This document shows positions 8,780 through 15,725 of a DNA stretch of 34,272 nt, one piece after another. How positions within the stretch are numbered: the stretch's first letter is position 1; each line of letters begins with the position of its first letter. The notes beneath the pieces were generated by a model. The model saw nothing but the letters and a program-made list of their open reading frames with translations, had not been told where the DNA came from and made no database searches. Origin of the DNA: Candidatus Kapaibacterium sp. (GTDB lineage: Bacteria > Bacteroidota > Ignavibacteria > Kapaibacteriales > WFXC01); NCBI GenBank assembly GCA_026996895.1, contig JALWJX010000122.1, positions 1 through 34,272 of the forward strand, in the 5' to 3' direction. The position numbers were made by a program, and so were the translations under genes.

Positions 8780-9919
8780 CTATTGCACTGCGACGTAATC
8801 GCCATCTGCGATGTTCTGGATACCGCTCACAATGACCCGATCCCCAGGAGCAAGACCGGAGAGAATTTCCACCTGCCCTCCGCTAATCTTCCCCGTCCGC
8901 ACCAGCCGCTTTTGAGCAACCCAGTGCTTACCATCCGGAACGGCAACAAAAACAAACTCTGTATCTTCAAATCGCTGTACTGCCTTTAGCGGCACCACCA
9001 ATGCTGAATCTTTCGCATAATCGCGCAAGGTCACCAAAGCCACCATATTGGAACGGAGGCCAGGAACGTAGGTCTCAAAAGGGAAGAAAAGCTGGATGGT
9101 GCGATCCTTGGCATTAACACTCTTCGAGATGGCTCGAAGCTTCAGCCGGAAAGTATCCTGCAAATCGGGAATCACCACCTGTGCCACCTGTCCAATTGAA
9201 AAAGCAGGAGCATATCGTTCAGCCGCGGATGCTCGAACCTGAAGATCTCCAAGTCGGACTAAACGAAAAGCGGGGCGTCCGACTAAGGCTGCTTCTCCCA
9301 CCTTGATAAACACTTCATCGATCACACCATCAAACGGAGCACGAATCTTTGCCAGGTTCAATTGCGCCTGAAGCGCCTGCAACTGCTTTTCCAGCACTTC
9401 AACACGATTCTTTGCTTCCAGATACTGAATTTCTGATCCCGCTTTGCTTTCCCATACCCGCTTTTGCTTCGCATAAACGACCTTCGCAAATTCCAGGGAG
9501 GTTTTGACCTGCTCGATCTGGCGCCGCAGCACGCTGGCATCAATAGTCGCCAGGACCTGTCCACGGTGAACCTGCATCCCTTCCGAAACTTTCACCTCTT
9601 CCACTACACCCGGCATCTTTGGACTCAGCAAAATGTCCTTGCGGGATTCAACTTCTCCGAAAAATGTCACAAAGTGCTCAAAGCGTTGTGGACGGACTTC
9701 CCGGATCCCTACCAGCTTCGCCCGCTGCCGGCGTTGCGATGCCCCCAACTGCTGCTCCAGTTGGGCAATTTCCTGATTGATGGCGTCTCGAAGCTGGTAG
9801 AGAGAATCCAGCCGATGCGCAAGCTCTCCATCTGCCCGACTTTCCCGTTCAGATGGTGAGTTACACATTACCAGAAGCACCGCCATAAGACCAAGGCTGA
9901 GAACTACCCCGCTTTTCAT
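8780..9919 (-). CDS. RND efflux periplasmic adaptor lipoprotein
   Basis: This 379-residue membrane-fusion protein links the RND permease to the TolC-like channel. A signal peptide ends in the lipobox LLVMC (Cys19), so it is probably lipid-anchored. A short predicted coiled coil (residues about 35-65) precedes the first lipoyl half (PGVVEEVKVSEGMQVHRGQ). The alpha-hairpin follows (about 130-185), then the second lipoyl half (IRAPFDGVIDEVFIKVGE), the beta-barrel and the membrane-proximal domain (GLAPGDRVIVSGIQNIADGD). Its start overlaps the end of the TetR gene by four bases (ATGA), indicating translational coupling. Confidence 0.94.
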   Translation of the reverse strand: MKSGVVLSLGLMAVLLVMCNSPSERESRADGELAHRLDSLYQLRDAINQEIAQLEQQLGASQRRQRAKLVGIREVRPQRFEHFVTFFGEVESRKDILLSPKMPGVVEEVKVSEGMQVHRGQVLATIDASVLRRQIEQVKTSLEFAKVVYAKQKRVWESKAGSEIQYLEAKNRVEVLEKQLQALQAQLNLAKIRAPFDGVIDEVFIKVGEAALVGRPAFRLVRLGDLQVRASAAERYAPAFSIGQVAQVVIPDLQDTFRLKLRAISKSVNAKDRTIQLFFPFETYVPGLRSNMVALVTLRDYAKDSALVVPLKAVQRFEDTEFVFVAVPDGKHWVAQKRLVRTGKISGGQVEILSGLAPGDRVIVSGIQNIADGDYVAVQ

Positions 9920-10602
9920 TTTGTGTGCTCTTTTTGTGAAACGACCGATTTTTTCTGCTCTCTGGCAAATCCCCGCAAAAGGTTTTGAAGTAAGAACTCG
10001 ACAAATTCCTCTAACTGTGGCTGTGGTGAAAGAAAGGTTGGCTTACCGAAATGCCATTGAAGAATTGCCCCATTGATGGATACCCAGAGCGAAAGAATGG
10101 CTAAACAAGAGTCCAGATCATTCCGAAAAATCCCCTGCTGTTTTCCTCGCTCCACAATTTGCATCGCAAACTCCAGGTATTCTTTCAGCAACTGATCCAG
10201 CTTCTCTACCCGCTGGCGCTCTGCCCTGGCGGCAACCTCCGCCAGATTAAAATGCGCCGCAAGGATGTATTGATCCCATTGCTCCTGAGCATACAGCAGC
10301 AGTACCTTGCCGAAATGATAAATTACCTGATCAGGTGGCAAATCCTTCGGAATATGGTCCATTGCAAACTGAAAAAAGTGCTGAAACACGCTGTAGACCA
10401 CTTCCAGGTACAAATCCTCTTTCGAGGGGAAATACAGGTAGAGCGCTGCCTTTGACAATCGGGCAATTCGAGCAATTTCCTCCATTGTAGCTGCCCGAAA
10501 TCCCTTTTTCACAAATACCTTTTTTGCAGCGCGCAGAATCTGCCGCTCGCGCTGCTGCTTTTCTTTGCGTCGCCGTTCTTCGATATAACTTTGCTTTGCC
10601 AT
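9916..10602 (-). CDS. TetR/AcrR-family transcriptional regulator
   Basis: This 228-residue protein has the TetR DNA-binding head. A basic N-terminus (EERRRKEKQQRERQILRAAKKVF) leads into the helix-turn-helix (AATMEEIARIARLSKAALYLYFPSKEDLY, residues about 38-65). An all-helical ligand-binding domain follows, and the tail is basic. It sits inside the efflux operon, between the TolC-like gene and the adaptor, so it most likely represses its own operon and is released by a pump substrate; that is inference. It starts 13 bases after the TolC-like gene and overlaps the adaptor by four bases. I see no clear long palindromic operator at the operon promoter. Confidence 0.95.
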   Translation of the reverse strand: MAKQSYIEERRRKEKQQRERQILRAAKKVFVKKGFRAATMEEIARIARLSKAALYLYFPSKEDLYLEVVYSVFQHFFQFAMDHIPKDLPPDQVIYHFGKVLLLYAQEQWDQYILAAHFNLAEVAARAERQRVEKLDQLLKEYLEFAMQIVERGKQQGIFRNDLDSCLAILSLWVSINGAILQWHFGKPTFLSPQPQLEEFVEFLLQNLLRGFAREQKKSVVSQKEHTK

Positions 10603-10615
10603 TTTTCCTCCTCGC

Positions 10616-11962
10616 TTATTGCTTCTGCCCCAACTCTCCCATCAGTGCCCGAAGTTGCGTCTGGATCGAAATCACTTCATACGCTGCCTGAAGCTCCTGC
10701 AACTGCACCTGCCGCACATTATTCTCCGCATCGAATACCTCTAATTGCGTACCAATGCCTTCCCGGTATCGTACCTGTGCAATCTGGTACCCTTTCTGCG
10801 CCGTCTGCAGCGTCTTCTGCTGTGCCCGCCATTTGTTCAGTGCAATGGCGTAACGATGCAGCAGCGAGCGTGCCTGCATTCGCAATGCATCTTCCGTCTG
10901 CTTGACCATTGTCTCCAGCTTCTGATAATCCAGCCGCGCCTGTTGCACCCGCGCGGTGCTTTGAAAACCATTAAACAAAGAAAAAGAAAGCTGGAGTCCA
11001 ACGGCCGCACTCTTTGCTGTCTGGAAAGCATTCAATCGAAACACATCGCTCTGTCCCTGGTAGGTGTATTGTCCAAACAAAAACAGCATAGGGAGAAATT
11101 CTGACTGATACAAATCCACCACTTTGTCTGCAATTTCCATCTGCGTCCGCATTGCTTGCAATCCATAATGGTGTTCCGCTACCCGCGCCAGGACTTCAGC
11201 TTCTGGTGGAAAGTGGAAAGTCGTATCGACAGCGAAACTTCCTATCGGCTCTATGGATTTGGTTACTGGCATTCCCATTACCAGTTTCAGGCGTGCCACC
11301 GCATCCTCATAGCGTTGACGGGCTTCTCGAACCTGAGGTTCTATGACATCCACTGCCACCTGCGCCCGCAAATGTTCATATTCCGAAACCAATCCTTCTT
11401 GATACAACACCGACACCTGCCGTGCAAATTCCTGCATTCGGCGATAACTGCTTTCCAGAACCTTCTCCATCTCACGTGCCAGCAAAGCCTGGTAAAACGC
11501 CTGCGTGACTTCTACCGTCACATCACTCAGCGTCTGTTGATACTGCTGCTCGGCTACCTGGGCATATAGATAGGAATTCTGCACCACTGTAAAGGCTGTG
11601 GCATTAAACAATGTTTGCGTCAATTGTAGCCTTGTTACAAAAGAATGCTCAGACCCCACCGTAATTGGTCGAATTTCTCCTGTTCGAAAATCCGGGAAGA
11701 AAAAGACCGGACGTTCCACATTCCAGCTATACTGTCCACTCAATGAAACAGAGGGCAGTGCCGTTCCAAACGCTTCTCGCACTTGCGCACTCGCTTTCCG
11801 TAACTCCAGCCGCGCAGCGACAACTTTTGGATTATGCTTCAGTGCAAGCTGGATTGCCTGCTGCAATGTGATGTTTTCCTGTCCTCCCCACACAGCATTC
11901 CAGGACACCAATCCCAGAAGCACATACCCCAAGAACCGGATTGTCTGTTGTTTGCTGACCAT
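10616..11962 (-). CDS. TolC-family outer-membrane efflux protein
   Basis: This 448-residue protein should form the outer-membrane channel of the tripartite pump encoded downstream. A signal peptide (about residues 1-26, ending NAVWG) precedes the usual TolC opening ITLQQAIQLALKHNPKVVAA. Two repeats of long coiled helices and short barrel strands follow; strand-like parts include SVSLSGQYSW, FVTRLQLTQTLFN and AVGLQLSFSLFNGF. Length is normal for the family. It is the first gene of the operon. The ATG at 11962 sits in the second copy of an 18-bp tandem duplication. The first copy supplies an in-frame ATG that runs into TAA after four codons, so translation cannot begin there productively. Confidence 0.94.
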   Translation of the reverse strand: MVSKQQTIRFLGYVLLGLVSWNAVWGGQENITLQQAIQLALKHNPKVVAARLELRKASAQVREAFGTALPSVSLSGQYSWNVERPVFFFPDFRTGEIRPITVGSEHSFVTRLQLTQTLFNATAFTVVQNSYLYAQVAEQQYQQTLSDVTVEVTQAFYQALLAREMEKVLESSYRRMQEFARQVSVLYQEGLVSEYEHLRAQVAVDVIEPQVREARQRYEDAVARLKLVMGMPVTKSIEPIGSFAVDTTFHFPPEAEVLARVAEHHYGLQAMRTQMEIADKVVDLYQSEFLPMLFLFGQYTYQGQSDVFRLNAFQTAKSAAVGLQLSFSLFNGFQSTARVQQARLDYQKLETMVKQTEDALRMQARSLLHRYAIALNKWRAQQKTLQTAQKGYQIAQVRYREGIGTQLEVFDAENNVRQVQLQELQAAYEVISIQTQLRALMGELGQKQ

Positions 11963-11980
11963 CGGTTATTTACTGACCAT
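11945..11980 (-). repeat. 18-bp tandem duplication over the tolC-like start, creating a 4-codon upstream ORF
   Basis: Read on the - strand, two adjacent 18-base units are atggtcagtaaataaccg and atggtcagcaaacaacag, identical at 15 of 18 positions. The second is the true start of the outer-membrane factor (Met-Val-Ser-Lys-Gln-Gln). The first encodes Met-Val-Ser-Lys and then TAA, in the same frame. It could be a neutral duplication or a minimal upstream ORF affecting initiation. Confidence 0.85.
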
Positions 11981-12265
11981 TGTTCATAAAGTTAACAGCG
12001 TTCGCAAAAATACAGAAAAACTTCCAAACAGCAAAACCTTCGACAGCGTTAAACACTTTCCGCTATGATGATGAGCAGGAATACCGGAAGCGCAAGGCAA
12101 GATCCAGACGTCGTTGCACCTTCCTTTCCTGCTCGCAGGAACTTCTCCAGAGCTCACTCCTTACCTGGCTGTAGAATTCACGTTCCGTTCGAGGTGCAAC
12201 TTTCCAGAACCGAACTCGTTATCTTAGCACTCAGTAAAAGAGCGGCATTGGAGAAGGGAATTTTT
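11963..12265. other. Divergent intergenic region between the efflux operon and the ABC exporter
   Basis: The left half holds the promoter and the duplicated start of the efflux operon. The 8-mer acagcgtt occurs twice in direct orientation (11995-12002 and 12043-12050) on either side of that promoter; it is not palindromic. The right half is formally open in frame with the ABC ATPase from 12065, but the encoded residues do not look like an ABC domain and a good ribosome site precedes 12266. I treat it as untranslated leader. I could not identify a convincing promoter for the ABC genes. Confidence 0.5.
12005..12035 (-). promoter_or_regulatory. Bacteroidota-type promoter of the efflux operon
   Basis: On the - strand TTTG (12035-12032), a 19-base spacer and TATTTTTG (12012-12005) match the Bacteroidota primary-sigma consensus TTTG-N19/21-TAnnTTTG exactly. 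Transcription would start near 11999, giving a leader of about 37 bases before the ATG at 11962. This is a match by eye; no transcript data are available. Confidence 0.65.
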
Positions 12266-13210
12266 ATGCTGGAAGTTCGAAACATTGTCAAGCGCTTCCA
12301 CGGCGGTGTTGTTGCCGTCGATCACTTATCCTTCAACGCTCCCGATGGGGCCATCACAGGGATCTTGGGACCGAATGGTGCTGGCAAGACCACAACCATT
12401 CGGATGATTCTCAACATTTTACAGCCGGATGAAGGTGAGATTCTTTTTGACAACAGACCGATCGATGACTGGATTAAAAATCTGGTTGGTTACCTACCGG
12501 AGGAACGAGGGCTCTATCGGAAAAGCACTATCCGGGATATTCTCCACTACTTCGGCGAACTGAAGGGCAAAACACGGTCGGAAATTGATACAGCAATCCA
12601 GTACTGGACTGAGCGATTGCAATTTCAATATCCGCTCACGATGAAAATCGAAGAGCTTTCCAAAGGGAATCAACAAAAAGTACAATTTATGGCTGCAATC
12701 ATCGGCGATCCCCAGGTGATTATCCTGGATGAGCCGTTTACAGGACTGGATCCACTGAACCAATTGCTGCTAAACGACATCATCGCCGAGTTAAAAAGCA
12801 ACCAGAAAGTCGTGATCCTGTGCACCCACCTGCTGGACGCTGCCGAACGGCTCTGCGATCGAATCGTTTTGATCAACCGGGGCAAACAGCTTCTCCAGGG
12901 CAGTCTGGGAGCAATCAAAGAGCAATTCGGCTCAACGTTCGTCACCGTCGAATTCCAGGGTAATGCTACCATCCTGCAGCAGTGTCCGTATGCTTACGTC
13001 ACACAAAGCGCTCCGAATCGTGCGGAACTGGAACTCCGATCCACGGACGATTTTCCCGCACTCCTGAAATGGTTAGCCGACCATCTGGATGTACGCAAGA
13101 TTGAACGTCAGACCCCTTCTCTCCTTTCTATTTTCCTCAAGGTCGTCCAGGAAAATGAAATCCCGGCAGAATTCTTACAGCAACAGGAGCAATCCTATGG
13201 ACATCCGTAA
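12266..13210 (+). CDS. ABC transporter ATP-binding protein (NatA-like)
   Basis: This 314-residue ATPase drives the ABC-2 permease encoded next. It shows Walker A GPNGAGKT (35-42), a signature of the form LSKGNQQK (131-138) in place of LSGGQ, as common in this subfamily, Walker B VIILDEP (151-157), D-loop GLDP and the switch His in CTHLL (188). The last 90 residues form the C-terminal extension typical of NatA-type ATPases. I chose ATG 12266 because AAGGGA lies 6 bases upstream and MLEVRNIVKRF is the normal beginning of the family; the frame is open further upstream without family similarity. It overlaps the permease gene by 14 bases. The substrate is unknown; NatAB exports sodium, but relatives move other compounds. 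Confidence 0.93.
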   Translation: MLEVRNIVKRFHGGVVAVDHLSFNAPDGAITGILGPNGAGKTTTIRMILNILQPDEGEILFDNRPIDDWIKNLVGYLPEERGLYRKSTIRDILHYFGELKGKTRSEIDTAIQYWTERLQFQYPLTMKIEELSKGNQQKVQFMAAIIGDPQVIILDEPFTGLDPLNQLLLNDIIAELKSNQKVVILCTHLLDAAERLCDRIVLINRGKQLLQGSLGAIKEQFGSTFVTVEFQGNATILQQCPYAYVTQSAPNRAELELRSTDDFPALLKWLADHLDVRKIERQTPSLLSIFLKVVQENEIPAEFLQQQEQSYGHP

Positions 13211-14462
13211 ACTCTGGATCACAGCCCGGTGGGAATTTATCCAGAAAGGTAAAACGAAAGCATTTCTGGTCTCTCTTATCCTTACGCCCGTCCTCATCAT
13301 TGCTTTCTCTGTGCTTCCCTCACTCTTGATGATGCAGGAAACCGAAGAACCAACCACGATCTATGTTATCGATCAAACGGGACGTTATGCCACGGCACTG
13401 CAGCAATACTTAGCTCGTAAATACCGCATCAACGACACGCTTGCTCGCTACCAGTTGATCCCCTTACCCTCCGATCCTGCAATCCAGGATTCCATCCAGC
13501 AGGTGGTCATTCACCATATTCAGGAAAACCGTGCTGAGGGATTATTACTGATCCCCGCCAACTTTGACTCCACGCTTGCAGCCGAATTCTGGTCGAAAAA
13601 AGCAGGAGACTTTCGTTTGTTTGAGCGAATTTCCAGTGCCCTGGAGCAGTTATACAAAATCTCAATTCTCCGGCACTACCAGCTCCCACCGGAAGTCGCC
13701 CAGAAGCTCGAACGCGAAATTCGCCTGGCAACCCGACAGATTACCGCTGAAGGGAAAGTGGAGAAAAAGGATTTCTTCTCTCAGTTTCTGGGTGCATACC
13801 TGGGCGCGCTGCTCCTTTTCCTGCTGGTAATGACATCAGCGCAGTTACTGGTGCGCAGTATATTAGAAGAAAAGATGAATCGCCTCATCGAAATGCTTCT
13901 TTCCTCCACCTCACCGCTGAATCTGATGTTAGGCAAAATTATCGGACTTGGCGGATTGAGCATTGTCCAGGCAATCGTCTGGATCACCATTGCAATTGGG
14001 ATTGCCAGCGCAACGCAGTTTACGATGGCAAGCGATTTGCTGCGCTCTCTTCCCATTATCGCCATTTATGTCGTGCTTGGCTATATGCTCTATGCTTCTA
14101 TCCTGATCGCCCTGGGATCCTTAGCAACAACGGAACAGGAAGCCCAGAACATTACCGGTTATGCAGTGCTCTTTTTAATTCTTCCGGCCGTCTTCATTGC
14201 TCCAATTATGCAAAATCCGGATGCACTTTTGTTCCGCATCCTCTCTTATTTTCCTCTCTTTACCCCTACCTTGATGACCGTCCGGTGGCACTTAACCCTG
14301 ATTCCGTGGTGGGAACTCCTTTTGACCTTGCTGCTCCTGCTCCTTTCCACTATCTTCATCGGCTGGTTTGGCGCCAAGATTTTCCGTATTGCCATTCTCT
14401 CTTACGGGAAACGCATTACCCTTCCTGAGCTATTCCGCCTTTTCCGTGCGGCGAAGGTATGA
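13197..14462 (+). CDS. ABC-2 type permease (NatB-like)
   Basis: This 421-residue membrane protein is the permease partner of the preceding ATPase. After a short cytoplasmic start with an amphipathic stretch (TARWEFIQKGKTKAFLVSLILTP) comes TM1 (about 22-44). A large extracytoplasmic domain follows to about residue 205 (including TIYVIDQTG near 53), then a cluster of five or more membrane segments to the C-terminus. The loop EEKMNRLIEMLLSSTSP between TM2 and TM3 is the coupling-helix region seen in ABC2_membrane_3/NatB proteins. AGGAG lies 7 bases before ATG 13197. The start inside the ATPase gene implies coupled translation and a stable complex. Confidence 0.91.
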   Translation: MDIRKLWITARWEFIQKGKTKAFLVSLILTPVLIIAFSVLPSLLMMQETEEPTTIYVIDQTGRYATALQQYLARKYRINDTLARYQLIPLPSDPAIQDSIQQVVIHHIQENRAEGLLLIPANFDSTLAAEFWSKKAGDFRLFERISSALEQLYKISILRHYQLPPEVAQKLEREIRLATRQITAEGKVEKKDFFSQFLGAYLGALLLFLLVMTSAQLLVRSILEEKMNRLIEMLLSSTSPLNLMLGKIIGLGGLSIVQAIVWITIAIGIASATQFTMASDLLRSLPIIAIYVVLGYMLYASILIALGSLATTEQEAQNITGYAVLFLILPAVFIAPIMQNPDALLFRILSYFPLFTPTLMTVRWHLTLIPWWELLLTLLLLLLSTIFIGWFGAKIFRIAILSYGKRITLPELFRLFRAAKV

Positions 14463-14768
14463 ATGTGTCTGTTCGAGCTAAAAATCTTTGATAACCAGCA
14501 TTGCCAGGACCGAAAGAGCGAAGAAGCACGCACTGTTTGCCCTATGGGATCATTCCCGAAGCCGGGATAGACTCAGCGCTGAAATGGGCAGGGAAGCAAT
14601 ATCAAATAGAGGCTGAGCAATAGTACTGAGATTGTATCCAGCAATCAACCACATTCTGAGAGTCCACCATCCTGCCCCCTGCAACTGCCTCTCCTACCAG
14701 TACGCTAATCGCCTGTCTTTTTGTATTTTTGAAAGTTCAAAAATGAACGAAGAACTGAAAACAGCGGT
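14463..14768. other. 306-base gap without a gene
   Basis: No convincing reading frame, RNA gene or strong terminator is visible. It contains a small hairpin (tcccg-aagc-cggga, 14554-14567), without a T-run. Near its right end is an AT-rich palindromic patch that may belong to the promoter of the amidotransferase gene. Confidence 0.5.
14724..14748 (+). promoter_or_regulatory. Possible -7 element and nested palindromes before the amidotransferase gene
   Basis: TATTTTTG (14724-14731) matches the Bacteroidota -7 element TAnnTTTG, but no TTTG is found 19-21 bases upstream. It overlaps a perfect inverted repeat, tttttgaa-ag-ttcaaaaa (14726-14743), and a second one, gttca-aaaa-tgaac (14735-14748). 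These could be a repressor site over the start point, about 20-40 bases before the ATG. Confidence 0.3.
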
Positions 14769-15704
14769 ATGTGTCGATTCGTAGCATATATGGGTCCACC
14801 CGTATTAGCTGAAGATCTGCTGTATAAACCGCGCTATTCGCTGGTAATGGCGCAGAGTATGCACGCCGAAGAAATGTCCGTTGCGGTCAATGGGGACGGT
14901 TTTGGTATCGGGTGGTACGTTCCGGAAATCGACAACGAACCGTGCGTTTTCCGCAGTGTCAAACCGGCGTGGAGTGATATGAATCTGCGGAATCTTTCCC
15001 GGAAAATCTTTGCTTCCCTGATTTTCGCCCACGTCCGCGCCGCTTCCCCCGGCTCCCTGGTCGAGGAAGTCAATTCCCACCCCTTCTGGTACGGACAGTT
15101 GATGTTTATGCATAATGGAATGGTAGGGGACTTCCAGAAAATCCGACGTTCGCTGCTGGCAAAGCTCAATGACGAAGCTTTTTACGCTATCCAGGGAACA
15201 ACTGATTCAGAACACCTCTTTGGACTCTTTTTAAACCATCTGGAAAATCCGAAAGGAGAAGTTTCCACGGAAGAAATGGTTTATGCACTCAATCGAATGT
15301 TTGAAGATCTGGATGAACTGCTGCTGGAATGTGAGGTAACGCAGCACTCCTATCTCAACCTCTGCTTAACCAATGGCAACAGCATCATTGCAACCCGCTA
15401 CACAACCAATCCCAATGTCCAGCCAGCAACGCTGTACTATATGTACGGGCGTCGCTATCACTGCACGGAGCAGGGATGCCGAATGGAGCCCAGTATCGGC
15501 ACGCCAAATGCGATCGTGCTGGCTTCGGAACCTTTTACAGCCCGAAAAGCGGATTGGGTGAAAGTTGGTCGGAACGTTATGATGATCATTGACGAAACGA
15601 TGCACATCCATTTTCAGGACATCCAACTGTCATTCGAACGATACATTCAGGATCAACCGTTCGAGTCCGGGAATCCGTGGTCCGAATTTAAGCGAGAAGT
15701 GTGA
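14769..15704 (+). CDS. Class II (Ntn) glutamine amidotransferase, YafJ/EgtC-like
   Basis: This 311-residue protein has the Ntn-hydrolase fold of class II glutaminases. The nucleophile is Cys2, exposed after Met removal (MCRFVAY), which fixes the start codon. Other family marks are GDGFGIGWY (43-50), the Arg of AHVRAAS (R90), HPF (104-106), the oxyanion pair in MHNG (N116-G117) and GTTDSEHLF (143-151). There is no synthase domain, so it either gives ammonia to a separate partner or hydrolyses a gamma-glutamyl compound, as EgtC does in ergothioneine synthesis. No egtB or egtD lies nearby. It is 21 bases ahead of nuoL and probably co-transcribed. No strong ribosome site is visible. Exact substrate unknown. 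Confidence 0.9.
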   Translation: MCRFVAYMGPPVLAEDLLYKPRYSLVMAQSMHAEEMSVAVNGDGFGIGWYVPEIDNEPCVFRSVKPAWSDMNLRNLSRKIFASLIFAHVRAASPGSLVEEVNSHPFWYGQLMFMHNGMVGDFQKIRRSLLAKLNDEAFYAIQGTTDSEHLFGLFLNHLENPKGEVSTEEMVYALNRMFEDLDELLLECEVTQHSYLNLCLTNGNSIIATRYTTNPNVQPATLYYMYGRRYHCTEQGCRMEPSIGTPNAIVLASEPFTARKADWVKVGRNVMMIIDETMHIHFQDIQLSFERYIQDQPFESGNPWSEFKREV

Positions 15705-15725
15705 TCAAATGCTGGGACTGCTGCA

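Noticed and set aside
12065-12265. 67-residue N-terminal extension of the ABC ATPase frame
   Set aside because: The extension has no ABC similarity, and a good ribosome site with a normal family start is found at 12266.
14554-14567. Hairpin tcccg-aagc-cggga as a terminator of the ABC exporter genes
   Set aside because: Five base pairs without a T-run are too weak, and it lies about 90 bases past the stop.
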